DNA of 64,000 nucleotides from Micromonospora rifamycinica (GTDB lineage: Bacteria; Actinomycetota; Actinomycetes; Mycobacteriales; Micromonosporaceae), in contig NZ_LT607752.1 in the NCBI RefSeq assembly GCF_900090265.1, positions 2,976,001 to 3,040,000 of the forward strand, given 5' to 3'. Each line of letters starts with the position of its first letter. Within the stretch, counting starts at the first letter, position 1. The position numbers were made by a program, and so were the translations under genes. A model generated the notes under the pieces. That model saw nothing but the letters and a program-made list of their open reading frames with translations, was not told the DNA's origin and ran no database searches. Shown here one piece after another: positions 47,101-55,234 of the stretch.

Positions 47101-48899
47101 GGTGGCAGCTCGCCCTCAAGCCGACCCAAGCGGAGGTCGCCGCGAAACGGTCCACCACCCTCGCCCTGCCCGGCATGACGGACTTCGTCATCGACGGCAC
47201 GGCGGACGTGTCGTCGACGGCGGCTTTCGTCGGCGCTCCCGAGCAGTACCCGCACCTTGCCGGCCTGCAACCCGACCTCTACCGCTGCTTCATGGAGGTG
47301 ATGTGGCGACACGGCTCGGTGCGAGGCATGCTCGGCATGATCCACCTCAACTCGCACTTCACCGACGAGAAGGCAGGCTCACTCCGGTCCGAGCTTTATC
47401 TACGCCTTCGCCGCCATTGGCATTTCGTGAACGAACTCAGGCTTTTCGAGATCGAAGACCACAAGCACTACGGCATCACTGTGCACGGCTCTCGGCAGGA
47501 AGCAACAGCGTTCACCCAGGCGAGTTGGCTCTACCACCCCGACACTGCGCTGCGATCACTCGTCCACGACGGTTCCGGGTCGGAGCCGGGGCTCAAGGAC
47601 GACAATGGAAACTGGGACTTACGCCCACACGGGTCGCGCATCACCCACGTCACCGACGAGACCCTGCGCGCCTGGCACGCCACCATGGAAAGCAGCGATG
47701 CGCCAGTCCAGCAGACCCGGATGGTGTATGCGGTGAACCGGTCGAGCGCAGCCGTACTGAAGAAGCTCTCTCAGTCACCGCGAATCGGTGAGCTGGATCT
47801 GCGATTCTCCGCCGGATGGCACGAGAAGAACGATCGGACGAAGGGATACTTCGAGTCGGAGTGGGCGGTGCCGGCGTCTTGGGACGACGTGATTCTGCAA
47901 GGGCCACACCTGTTCGTGGCGACGCCGCTCTACAAGACTCCAAACAAGACCATGCTCAACAATCAGGACTGGTCGGTGACGGACTTCGAGGAGTTGCCGG
48001 CCGACAAGATCCCGGCCACCGCCTACCAGCCCATCGGCGACCGGTACGAATACGACTGCGCTTACACCGACTGGGGTGACGAGGACCATCCCGACCCCGC
48101 CCGCGACCACTACCGCATCGCCTGGCGCCGCATGGCCGCCAACCAAGGTGAGCGCACCCTAATCCCGGCCATCATCCCGCCTGGAGCCGCTCACGTTGAC
48201 GGAGTCTTCGCTGCTGGAGATCCAAACGGGTCGGCTGGCAATGCAGTCTTGATCCAGGCCATTCTCGGCTCCTTGATTAGCGACTTCATGACGCGCACTG
48301 CCCCGAAGGGCGACATCCGCGGTCCCGGCATTACAAGGTTGCCATGGATCGACACTGACACTCGATTCCGTGATTCACTGATCCTGCGCGCACTGAGGCT
48401 TAACTGTGTGACAAACGCTTATGTGGACCTGTGGCTAGACGGTTATGAGGAAGAATTCGCCGAGGACTCCTGGGCAGGCGGGTTCGCGCATCGGCGGCGG
48501 AAGCCGCTGGAGCAGGTCGGCCCGGAGTGGACCGTCGAAACGCCCTTGCGGATCGCCGCAGACCGGCGTCAGGCAATGGTCGAGATCGATGCGTTGGTCG
48601 CGTTGATGCTCGGGCTGACCGCCGACGAGCTGTGCTCGATCTATCGGACCCAGTTCGCGGTGTTGCGAGGCTACGACCGCAACGTCTACTTCTACGACGT
48701 CAACGGGCGGCTCGTGCCAAATTCGGTGCTCACCGTGTGGCGCAGGAAGGGCGACCGGATCACCGCAGAGGAGCGGACCGCGACCAACCAGTCCGGCTAC
48801 ACCTACACCTATGAACTGCCCTTCGTCACCCTCGATCGGGAGGCGGACATGCGGCAGGCGTACGCCGTGTTCGAGCAGCGGCTGCGGGAGCGTTCGTGA
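44196..48899 (+). CDS. DrmMI-like N6-adenine DNA methyltransferase
   Basis: This is a 1567-residue protein from GTG 44196, which overlaps the SNF2 gene. The N-terminal 540 residues are helical. The SAM-binding motif I is TICEPALGSGAFAIEAVRQL (about 569-588), preceded by SASYYTPEVLTRFTV. The catalytic motif IV is FDLQVGNPPWVRP (NPPW, about 949-952). YGVDLNETAVELAEISLWL lies between. A TRD-like C-terminal half includes FRDSLILRALRLN and LDGYEEEFAE. The size and layout fit DrmMI and the related PglX type, which mark self DNA. It would be the second methyltransferase of the island besides the cytosine-5 enzyme. Confidence 0.87.
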   Translation: MSGSDAILVGEGWISEHYFTTEATRESFRAKVLERRTAWDAEDAEKRPTPRSRFLAARKELESDLATLSELLDPAAATEQTGSRTAHGAPARVATTMRTVLGLDAPGFVTVETGPVTRVSSVGVTGPAPLVVLTALPVTTVEELLARDAVTLDEPVRLTEDGEDVKSVARLLSALFVADDAPELALVLAGRWALLAERERWAEGRYLAVDIQLVCERNDTKKGGEVDRALACLCAESIAPDTDGKLWWHGVLEASIKHTVGVSQDLREGVRLSIEIVANEVIARRRAQGLPQLPKSEAQPLARQSLRFLYRILFLLYAEASPELGVLPVGAPEYDQGYSLDRLRELVQVELATPRARNGTHLYESLGVLFRLVDKGHPSAASGDDDATSIPGLTFNPLRADLFRPEAIAHIDEVGLGNVAVQQVLAHLLLSKEQRGKDRGFISYAELGINQLGAVYEGLMSYTGFFADTDLYEVAKNGDGSKGSWVVPVERAGGIAATHFVKAIDPVTGESRPVVHEQGSFVFRLAGRERQQSASYYTPEVLTRFTVGQALEELLTDETPAEQVLTMTICEPALGSGAFAIEAVRQLADQYLKRRQKELDQRIDPDEYPKRLQEVKAYLALHNVYGVDLNETAVELAEISLWLDTMVEGLSAPWFGLHLRRGNSLIGARRAVYRRSQVADKSWLGAVPQEVPLTSLVEDIDAGRVATDGIHHFLLPADGWGSAADAKEAAALAPDAAKKLKRWRTGTRNKPTKTQVDAYTELAHRVETLWQIAYRRLTIAEEQIRRSIPVWGMGELPAGGAVTREQIETALADQNGAYRRLRRAMDAWTALWFWPLTDTLATVNGEVIEPPTAAQWIAGLQALLGRNPDVHKRKPVELRFGAGMSWAELDEAESLEIGFASAESIDEILQKHPWLVVCERIAQRQGFFHWNLEFATVFAGGGFDLQVGNPPWVRPRSDVDALLAEGDPWWQLALKPTQAEVAAKRSTTLALPGMTDFVIDGTADVSSTAAFVGAPEQYPHLAGLQPDLYRCFMEVMWRHGSVRGMLGMIHLNSHFTDEKAGSLRSELYLRLRRHWHFVNELRLFEIEDHKHYGITVHGSRQEATAFTQASWLYHPDTALRSLVHDGSGSEPGLKDDNGNWDLRPHGSRITHVTDETLRAWHATMESSDAPVQQTRMVYAVNRSSAAVLKKLSQSPRIGELDLRFSAGWHEKNDRTKGYFESEWAVPASWDDVILQGPHLFVATPLYKTPNKTMLNNQDWSVTDFEELPADKIPATAYQPIGDRYEYDCAYTDWGDEDHPDPARDHYRIAWRRMAANQGERTLIPAIIPPGAAHVDGVFAAGDPNGSAGNAVLIQAILGSLISDFMTRTAPKGDIRGPGITRLPWIDTDTRFRDSLILRALRLNCVTNAYVDLWLDGYEEEFAEDSWAGGFAHRRRKPLEQVGPEWTVETPLRIAADRRQAMVEIDALVALMLGLTADELCSIYRTQFAVLRGYDRNVYFYDVNGRLVPNSVLTVWRRKGDRITAEERTATNQSGYTYTYELPFVTLDREADMRQAYAVFEQRLRERS

Positions 48900-51800
48900 C
48901 CGAACTGCTGCCCACCTTCCAGGCGGCCCGAATTCGGCAAGGTCTGGTCGACTACCTGACGACGACGTTCGGGCTGACCGACGGCGACGCACGCGACGGC
49001 CTGGACCGGTTCCTTTCCGACCCGGGCACGGGCATGTTCAAGGGCCCCTACGTGCGGCTGCGGCTGCCGTTCCGGCCCGCCGAGGAGGGGTGGCGGAACA
49101 GCCTGGAGTGGTACGAGGGTTTCCCGCCTTACGGCCATCAGGCGGCGGCGTTCGCCCGGCTGGCGTCGGCAGTGGGCGGTGAGCCACGTCGGCCGTTGCC
49201 GACTTTGGTCACCACCGGTACGGGTTCGGGCAAGACCGAGGCGTTCCTGCATCCGATCCTCGACCACGTGATCCGGGCCCGGCGGGACGGGGTGACCGGC
49301 ACGAAGGCCCTGATCCTGTATCCGATGAACGCGCTCGCCAACGACCAGGCGGCGCGACTGACCCGCCTGCTCACCATGCACTCGGCGCTGGCCGGGGTGA
49401 CGGCTGCGCTCTACACCGGGCAGGAGGGCGCCACCCGCACCACGGTCACCCCGGATGGGCTGATCACGGACCGGGTGGCGATCCGGGACACCGCTCCGGA
49501 CCTGCTGCTCACCAACTACAAGATGCTCGATCAGTTGCTGCTGCGTGCCGAGGACCAGGAGTTGTGGCGGCAGTCGGCGACAAGCCTTCGCTACCTGGTG
49601 TTGGACGAGTTCCACACCTACGACGGGGCGCAGGGTACCGACGTGGCGATGCTGCTGCGTCGGTTGGGGCTGGCGCTGAAGAGTCACTGGCGTGACGACG
49701 ATCCGCTGGTCGACGACGCCGCCCGGTCCCGGCCGCTGGGCCTGATGACGCCGGTCGCGACCTCGGCGACGCTCGGTGACAAGGGTGACCCGTCGGTGAT
49801 GCGGGAGTTCGCCCACACCGTCTTCGGAGAGCGCTTCGACTCCACGTCGGTGGTCACCGAGACGCGGCTGGGCCTGGCGGACTGGGCCGACGGCGCGGCC
49901 GAGGCGGTTGCCCCGGCCGGGTTCACACCGAAGAGCCTCGACGAGCTGCGCGCCGCCGGAATCCGGCCGCTCCCGGAGGTGAGCCTGGACGCCTCCGGCG
50001 CGGAGGCCGCGTACGCCGTACTCGGGCTGCTGTACGGGGTGACCAGCGACGAGCTCGCCGGTGCGGCGCCGGAGTCGTTGTCGGCGTTGTGCCGGGCGCA
50101 TCCGCTCGTGATCGAGCTGGCGCGGTCGGCCGGTCAGGCCGTCGCGCTCAGTGACCTCACCCTGCAGGTGTTCGGTCCGCAGGCCGAGCCGGAGCAGGCC
50201 GAGGCGGCGTTGTCGCAGGTCCTGGCGATGCTCGGGCACGTACGTAAGGTCGTCGGTGGCGGTGCGCTCTCGGTCGACGTGCACCTATGGGTGCGAGAGC
50301 TGACCCGCATCGATCGGGCTGCGGCCGCCACGGCGCGGTTCCGGTGGAGTGACGACGGGCCGGTGGTCGCGGGCGACGAGGCCGAGGAGGCTCGCCCCTC
50401 GTTCCCGGCGATCTTCTGCCGGCACTGCGGGCGGTCCGGGTGGGGGGTCGGGCTCGCCCCAGTGGGCGACAGCCTGGGCCCGGACGACGAGGGCATCCGT
50501 CGGCAGCACGCCGCCCGGGAGGGCCGGTTCCGTCCCCTGCTGTACGCGCCGGCCGAGGCCGCCGTCCGGTCCGACGACGAGTCGCCGGTCGAGGGCCTGG
50601 TGTGGTTCGCGGTGCGCAGCCGGGAGTTGCTGGGCACGGTCGACGTGGACGATCCGGATCTGCGTGACGGGTGGGTCCTGCCGGTGCTGACGAACGTCGG
50701 GGACGCCGCCGACGAGCTCAGCCGCAAGGACACGTGCCCGTCGTGCGGGCAGGAGGACGGCATCCGGTTCCTGGGCAGCGCCATCGCCACCCTGCTGTCA
50801 GTGTCGCTGTCCACCCTCTTCGGTGCGCCGAAGCTGGCCTCCGAGGAGAAGAAGGCGCTGGTCTTCACCGACTCGGTGCAGGACGCGGCGCACCGGGCCG
50901 GTTTCGTGCAGGCCCGTTCGCACACGCTGACCATGCGTTCGGTGCTGCACGAGGCTGTCGCGGAGGGGGCGCTGACGCTCGACCGGCTGGTGGAGGAGGT
51001 GCTGACGAAGGCGGGTGACGATCCGGTCCGGCGCTACCGGGTCCTGGCACCGGACTGCGCCGACCGGGAGTCGTTCACGCCGTTCTGGCAGGCGCCGCGT
51101 CAGCGGGCCGTCAAGACGTCGGTGCACTCGCGGGTACGCAAGCGGCTGGCCCTGGACGCCGCTCTGGAGTTCGGGCTGAACTCCCGCATCGGCCGGACGC
51201 TGGAGCTGACCGGGTCCGTGGCGGTCGAGGTCGAGGCGGGTCTTCCGGCACGCATCGCCGGCCTGGCCCGGGCCGCCCTCGACGGCACCGCCTGGCAGGA
51301 GCGTCTGGGGTCGGCCGGCGTCGGCGACGACGTCCTGGTGCAGTGGGTGCGCGGTGTGCTGGACCGGATGCGGGTACAGGGCGCGATCGAGCATCCGTGG
51401 TTCGACCGTTACCGCGCCGAGGACGGCCGCGACTGGTCGATCTGGGGTGGCCGGCCCCGCGGGGACGGCATGCCGGCGTTTCCCCGCGACCGGCCGCGAC
51501 CGGCGTACCCGAAAGTGGGTGGCTCGCCGGGGCCGACCAACTACTCCCACCTGGACCCGGTGACCGCCTCTCAGTCCTGGTACGCCCGCTGGACGTCGCG
51601 GGTGCTCGACGTCTCGCCCCTCGACGGTGGCCGGCTCGCCCGGATGCTGTTCGAGCGGCTCGCCCGTGACGGTGTGCTGACCACGACGACCAGCCAGTCC
51701 GGGGCCACCGTCTACGCCTTGCCCGCCTCCGGGGTGGTGGTGGCCCCGACGGACGAGGCCGACCTGACCTCCGGGCGACACCTGCTGGTCTGCGACACCT

Positions 51801-54800
51801 GCCGGGGCAGCATGCCCGGCGGCGTCGCCACCGTCGTCCAGCTGTCCGGGGCACCTTGCCTGAACGTACGGTGCCGTGGACGCCTGCAGCCTCAGCCGCT
51901 GCCGGCCGACAATTTCTACCGCCGCCTCTACGCCTCGCCGGACATGCGGCGGGTCGTCGCCCGGGAGCACACCAGCTTGCTCGACGACGCGACGCGTCTG
52001 GCGTACGAGGACGGCTTCCGGGGTGCAGCGACCAGCCCGCAGGCGCCGAACGTGCTGGTCGCGACGCCCACCCTGGAGATGGGCATCGACATCGGCGACC
52101 TGTCGGCGGTGTTCCTCGCCTCGCTGCCCCGTACGGTGGCTTCCTATCTGCAGCGGGTCGGGCGGGCTGGGCGTCTCACCGGAAACGCTTTCGACCTCTC
52201 GTTCGTCACCGGTCGCGGCGAGCACCTGCCGAAGCTCGGCGACCCGCTGTCGGTGATCGACGGCGAGGTGCGACCACCGGCGACCTACCTGGCCGCCGAG
52301 GAGATCCTGCGCCGTCAGTACACGGCCTACCTGATCGACGCGTCGGCCCGGGAGCAGGGTCGCCGGCATCCGAGCAGGGCGGCCGGGGCCATCGGGTCCT
52401 GCGCGCCGGGCACCTTCCTCGGTGACTTGGTCCTGCGGGCCGAGCAGTCGTGGGAGCAGGATCTGGCCCGATTCGTCGCGACGCTGGCCGACCTACCCGG
52501 CGAGGTGGTGGACGGGCTGCGAGACTGGCTGGTGCCGAAGGCCGGCCCACGCAGCAGCGGATTCGCCCGGCACCTGCAGGAGGCGAGCGGGCGCTGGCAG
52601 CAGACGGTCGCGGTTCTCGAACAGCGCCGAGCGAAGATCACCGAACTGCTTCCGGAACTCGAGGCGCGGGCGCAGTCACCTGCGGTGACCGAGGACGACC
52701 GGCAGGCGCTACGGTCCGCACAGGCGACCCGGCAGATGACCAGTGGTCAGCTGGCTCATCTGCGTAGCAGCTACTGGATCGGTGTCCTGGAGGAGTACGG
52801 GCTACTGCCCAACTACACACTGCTCGACGACACCGTCACCCTGGACGTCGGTCTGTCGTGGATCGACCCGGACGACGCCAAGTACCGCTACGACAGTGCC
52901 CAGTTCCAGCGGGGTTCGGCACACGCCCTTCGAGAGTTCGCGCCCGGAGCCACCTTCTACGCCCGTGGCTGGGAGATCGAGATCGACGCCGTCGATCTCG
53001 GCCTGGACGGGGCGTCGGTCCGCACCTGGGCGTTCTGCCCGGACTGTGGGTACGCCGCGGATCTGGCTCTGACCGGGAGGGAAATCGTCCCGGTCACCTG
53101 CCCACGCTGCGGCAGCCGGGGAATCCACGACACCGGTCAACGCCTCGACGTAGTCGAACTCACCCGCGTCTCCGCCGAACTGCGGCGTGACGAGGTGGCC
53201 ATCTCCGACCGCCGCGACGAGCGGGGCCGGGTCGCATTCCAGATCGTGACCACCGTCGACGTGAACCCGGACGACGTGGCGGACCGATGGTTCGCCGAGG
53301 GCATCGGACTGGGTTGCAGCCTCCTTCGCTCGGTCGACATCCGCTGGCTCAATCTCGGCCCGGCCGGGCACGGTCCGACCCGTACCATCGCCGGGGCCGA
53401 ACGGCAGGGAACGTTGTTCCGGGTCTGCTCAGGCTGCGGGAAACGCGACACCGACACCGGACGCAACCGGCCGCACGAGCACCGTCCCTGGTGCCCGCAC
53501 CGGACTTCGGTGAGCGAGGTGACCAGCACCGTCGCGCTGTCCCGGACACTGCGCACCCAGGGTCTGCTGGTCCGGTTGCCCCATACGGTCACCCTCGGCG
53601 ACGACTTCGCCGTACCGAGTCTGTCCGCAGCGCTGCTGCTGGGCCTGCGCGAGCAGATGGGCGGCCACCCCGACCACATCCGGGTCGAGCAGGTCGTCGA
53701 TCCGACGTTGTCGGACGGGAACGACAACCACGACGCGATCCTGCTGCACGACACCGTTCCCGGCGGTACCGGGTATCTGGCCGGCATCGCCGGTCCGGAC
53801 GACTTCAGGAAGCTGCTGGTCCTTGCCTGGAACCGGGTGCGGGACTGCGAGTGCCGCCTCGAGGAGCGGTTGGCCTGCCATCGCTGCCTGCTACCGTTCC
53901 CTTCACCGGGAGTCGTCCGCCGGGTTTCGCGGGCCTCGGCCGAACGGCACCTACACACCCTGCTCGGGTTGGCTCCCGACGTGCACACAGCCGAGGACAC
54001 GACCTGGACGGTGACCAAGGTGGCCCCGAACGAGGAACCGGAGTCCCATCTGGAGCGTGCGTTCCACCGGGTGTTCCTGGGCCGGCTACGCCGTAGCGGC
54101 GCGGCGGTCACCGAGACGCCTTCCCCGGTCGGCAACGTCGCCCGGTTCACCCTGCCCGGCACACCCCGGCACTGGACCCTGACGCCACAGGTGAACGTCG
54201 CCAACTCGCGGCCGGACTTCCTGCTCAAGGCCAACGACACGAACGTGCCCGACGTCGCGGTCTTCACCGATGGTCGGGCCTACCACGCCACCGCCACAGT
54301 GAACCGGCTCGCGGACGATGCCGCCAAGCGTGCCCACCTGCGTGACCTGGGCATGGTGGTGGTCGCCCTCACCAGCGCCGACATCGCCGCTGCCGAAACC
54401 GGCACCCACACCGCGCCGCAGTGGTGGAATGCCGCCCTGGCAGGCAGCCTGATGAACGTACCGGGGTTCCAGGCACCGCCGGAGGCGTACAAGGCACTGG
54501 GTCGAGGGATGGTCGACTGGCTGGTCGGCTGGGTTCTCGACCCGAACCCGGCTGCGGCACGGGCCGCCGCGCGTGCCGTGCCGATGTTCCTGTCCGCCGG
54601 GGCTCAACCGCTCCAGGTCGCCTCGGACGTCACCCTCGCCCAGGTGGGCCGGGCGGCACTGCTCGGTGAGGAATCGCCCGTCGGCGAACGCCGAGTTCAC
54701 CTGCACCGCAGCGGCTCCCTCGCCGCTGTCGTCGAGATGAGGCACACCGCCGGCGTCGAGGTCGCAGCCGTGCTCGACGACCGGTCCGAGATGCTCGACG

Positions 54801-55234
54801 AGAGACATGCCGAATCGTGGCGTGCCTGGTTGCGGCTCGCGAACGCGCTCGGTCCACGAGACTGGCCGACCGCCGTGACGACGACCAGTCTCGTCGAGCC
54901 GATCGCCGGCAGGCCGGACACGGCCGAGCCGCTACGGCCGGTGGGTGCCTGGGCCGACGTGTACGAGGCCGCGTTCTCCCAGGACGAGAAGGAACTGATC
55001 AGCTCCCTGGCCAACCACGACGTCACACCACCGACAGTCGGCGCGGAGGGCCCCGACGGCATTCCGCTCGACATCTGCTGGCCTACGCTGCGCGTCGCCG
55101 TGGCCTTTCCCCACATGCCGCCGGAGGACCGCGCCGACCTGGCCCGCCACGGCTGGCGGTTGGTGGCGCCCACGCCCGCCGAGGTCGTCGCTGCCCTGGC
55201 CCACGCTGCCGTCGAGACGGACGAAGGACACTGA
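48896..55234 (+). CDS. Giant DEAD/DEAH helicase with DUF1998 and nuclease-like tail (DruE-like)
   Basis: This is a 2112-residue superfamily 2 helicase whose GTG overlaps the methyltransferase stop. It has motif I VTTGTGSGKTEAFLHPIL (about 105-120), DEFHTYDGAQGTDV (about 237), SATLGD (about 290), then ATPTLEMGIDIGDL (about 1060) and YLQRVGRAGR (about 1085). Zinc-type Cys pairs recur (CRHCGRSG, CPSCGQ, CDTCRG, CPDCGY/CPRCG, CSGCGK). A DUF1998/MZB-like domain (about 1615-1690) has HDTVPGGTGYL and CHRCLLPF. The last 400 residues contain ESHLERAFHRVFLGRL and NSRPDFLL...VAVFTDGRAYH, the layout of a PD-(D/E)XK or Vsr-like nuclease. Length and plan recall DruE of Druantia. The catalytic state of the tail is uncertain. 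Confidence 0.82.
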   Translation: MTELLPTFQAARIRQGLVDYLTTTFGLTDGDARDGLDRFLSDPGTGMFKGPYVRLRLPFRPAEEGWRNSLEWYEGFPPYGHQAAAFARLASAVGGEPRRPLPTLVTTGTGSGKTEAFLHPILDHVIRARRDGVTGTKALILYPMNALANDQAARLTRLLTMHSALAGVTAALYTGQEGATRTTVTPDGLITDRVAIRDTAPDLLLTNYKMLDQLLLRAEDQELWRQSATSLRYLVLDEFHTYDGAQGTDVAMLLRRLGLALKSHWRDDDPLVDDAARSRPLGLMTPVATSATLGDKGDPSVMREFAHTVFGERFDSTSVVTETRLGLADWADGAAEAVAPAGFTPKSLDELRAAGIRPLPEVSLDASGAEAAYAVLGLLYGVTSDELAGAAPESLSALCRAHPLVIELARSAGQAVALSDLTLQVFGPQAEPEQAEAALSQVLAMLGHVRKVVGGGALSVDVHLWVRELTRIDRAAAATARFRWSDDGPVVAGDEAEEARPSFPAIFCRHCGRSGWGVGLAPVGDSLGPDDEGIRRQHAAREGRFRPLLYAPAEAAVRSDDESPVEGLVWFAVRSRELLGTVDVDDPDLRDGWVLPVLTNVGDAADELSRKDTCPSCGQEDGIRFLGSAIATLLSVSLSTLFGAPKLASEEKKALVFTDSVQDAAHRAGFVQARSHTLTMRSVLHEAVAEGALTLDRLVEEVLTKAGDDPVRRYRVLAPDCADRESFTPFWQAPRQRAVKTSVHSRVRKRLALDAALEFGLNSRIGRTLELTGSVAVEVEAGLPARIAGLARAALDGTAWQERLGSAGVGDDVLVQWVRGVLDRMRVQGAIEHPWFDRYRAEDGRDWSIWGGRPRGDGMPAFPRDRPRPAYPKVGGSPGPTNYSHLDPVTASQSWYARWTSRVLDVSPLDGGRLARMLFERLARDGVLTTTTSQSGATVYALPASGVVVAPTDEADLTSGRHLLVCDTCRGSMPGGVATVVQLSGAPCLNVRCRGRLQPQPLPADNFYRRLYASPDMRRVVAREHTSLLDDATRLAYEDGFRGAATSPQAPNVLVATPTLEMGIDIGDLSAVFLASLPRTVASYLQRVGRAGRLTGNAFDLSFVTGRGEHLPKLGDPLSVIDGEVRPPATYLAAEEILRRQYTAYLIDASAREQGRRHPSRAAGAIGSCAPGTFLGDLVLRAEQSWEQDLARFVATLADLPGEVVDGLRDWLVPKAGPRSSGFARHLQEASGRWQQTVAVLEQRRAKITELLPELEARAQSPAVTEDDRQALRSAQATRQMTSGQLAHLRSSYWIGVLEEYGLLPNYTLLDDTVTLDVGLSWIDPDDAKYRYDSAQFQRGSAHALREFAPGATFYARGWEIEIDAVDLGLDGASVRTWAFCPDCGYAADLALTGREIVPVTCPRCGSRGIHDTGQRLDVVELTRVSAELRRDEVAISDRRDERGRVAFQIVTTVDVNPDDVADRWFAEGIGLGCSLLRSVDIRWLNLGPAGHGPTRTIAGAERQGTLFRVCSGCGKRDTDTGRNRPHEHRPWCPHRTSVSEVTSTVALSRTLRTQGLLVRLPHTVTLGDDFAVPSLSAALLLGLREQMGGHPDHIRVEQVVDPTLSDGNDNHDAILLHDTVPGGTGYLAGIAGPDDFRKLLVLAWNRVRDCECRLEERLACHRCLLPFPSPGVVRRVSRASAERHLHTLLGLAPDVHTAEDTTWTVTKVAPNEEPESHLERAFHRVFLGRLRRSGAAVTETPSPVGNVARFTLPGTPRHWTLTPQVNVANSRPDFLLKANDTNVPDVAVFTDGRAYHATATVNRLADDAAKRAHLRDLGMVVVALTSADIAAAETGTHTAPQWWNAALAGSLMNVPGFQAPPEAYKALGRGMVDWLVGWVLDPNPAAARAAARAVPMFLSAGAQPLQVASDVTLAQVGRAALLGEESPVGERRVHLHRSGSLAAVVEMRHTAGVEVAAVLDDRSEMLDERHAESWRAWLRLANALGPRDWPTAVTTTSLVEPIAGRPDTAEPLRPVGAWADVYEAAFSQDEKELISSLANHDVTPPTVGAEGPDGIPLDICWPTLRVAVAFPHMPPEDRADLARHGWRLVAPTPAEVVAALAHAAVETDEGH

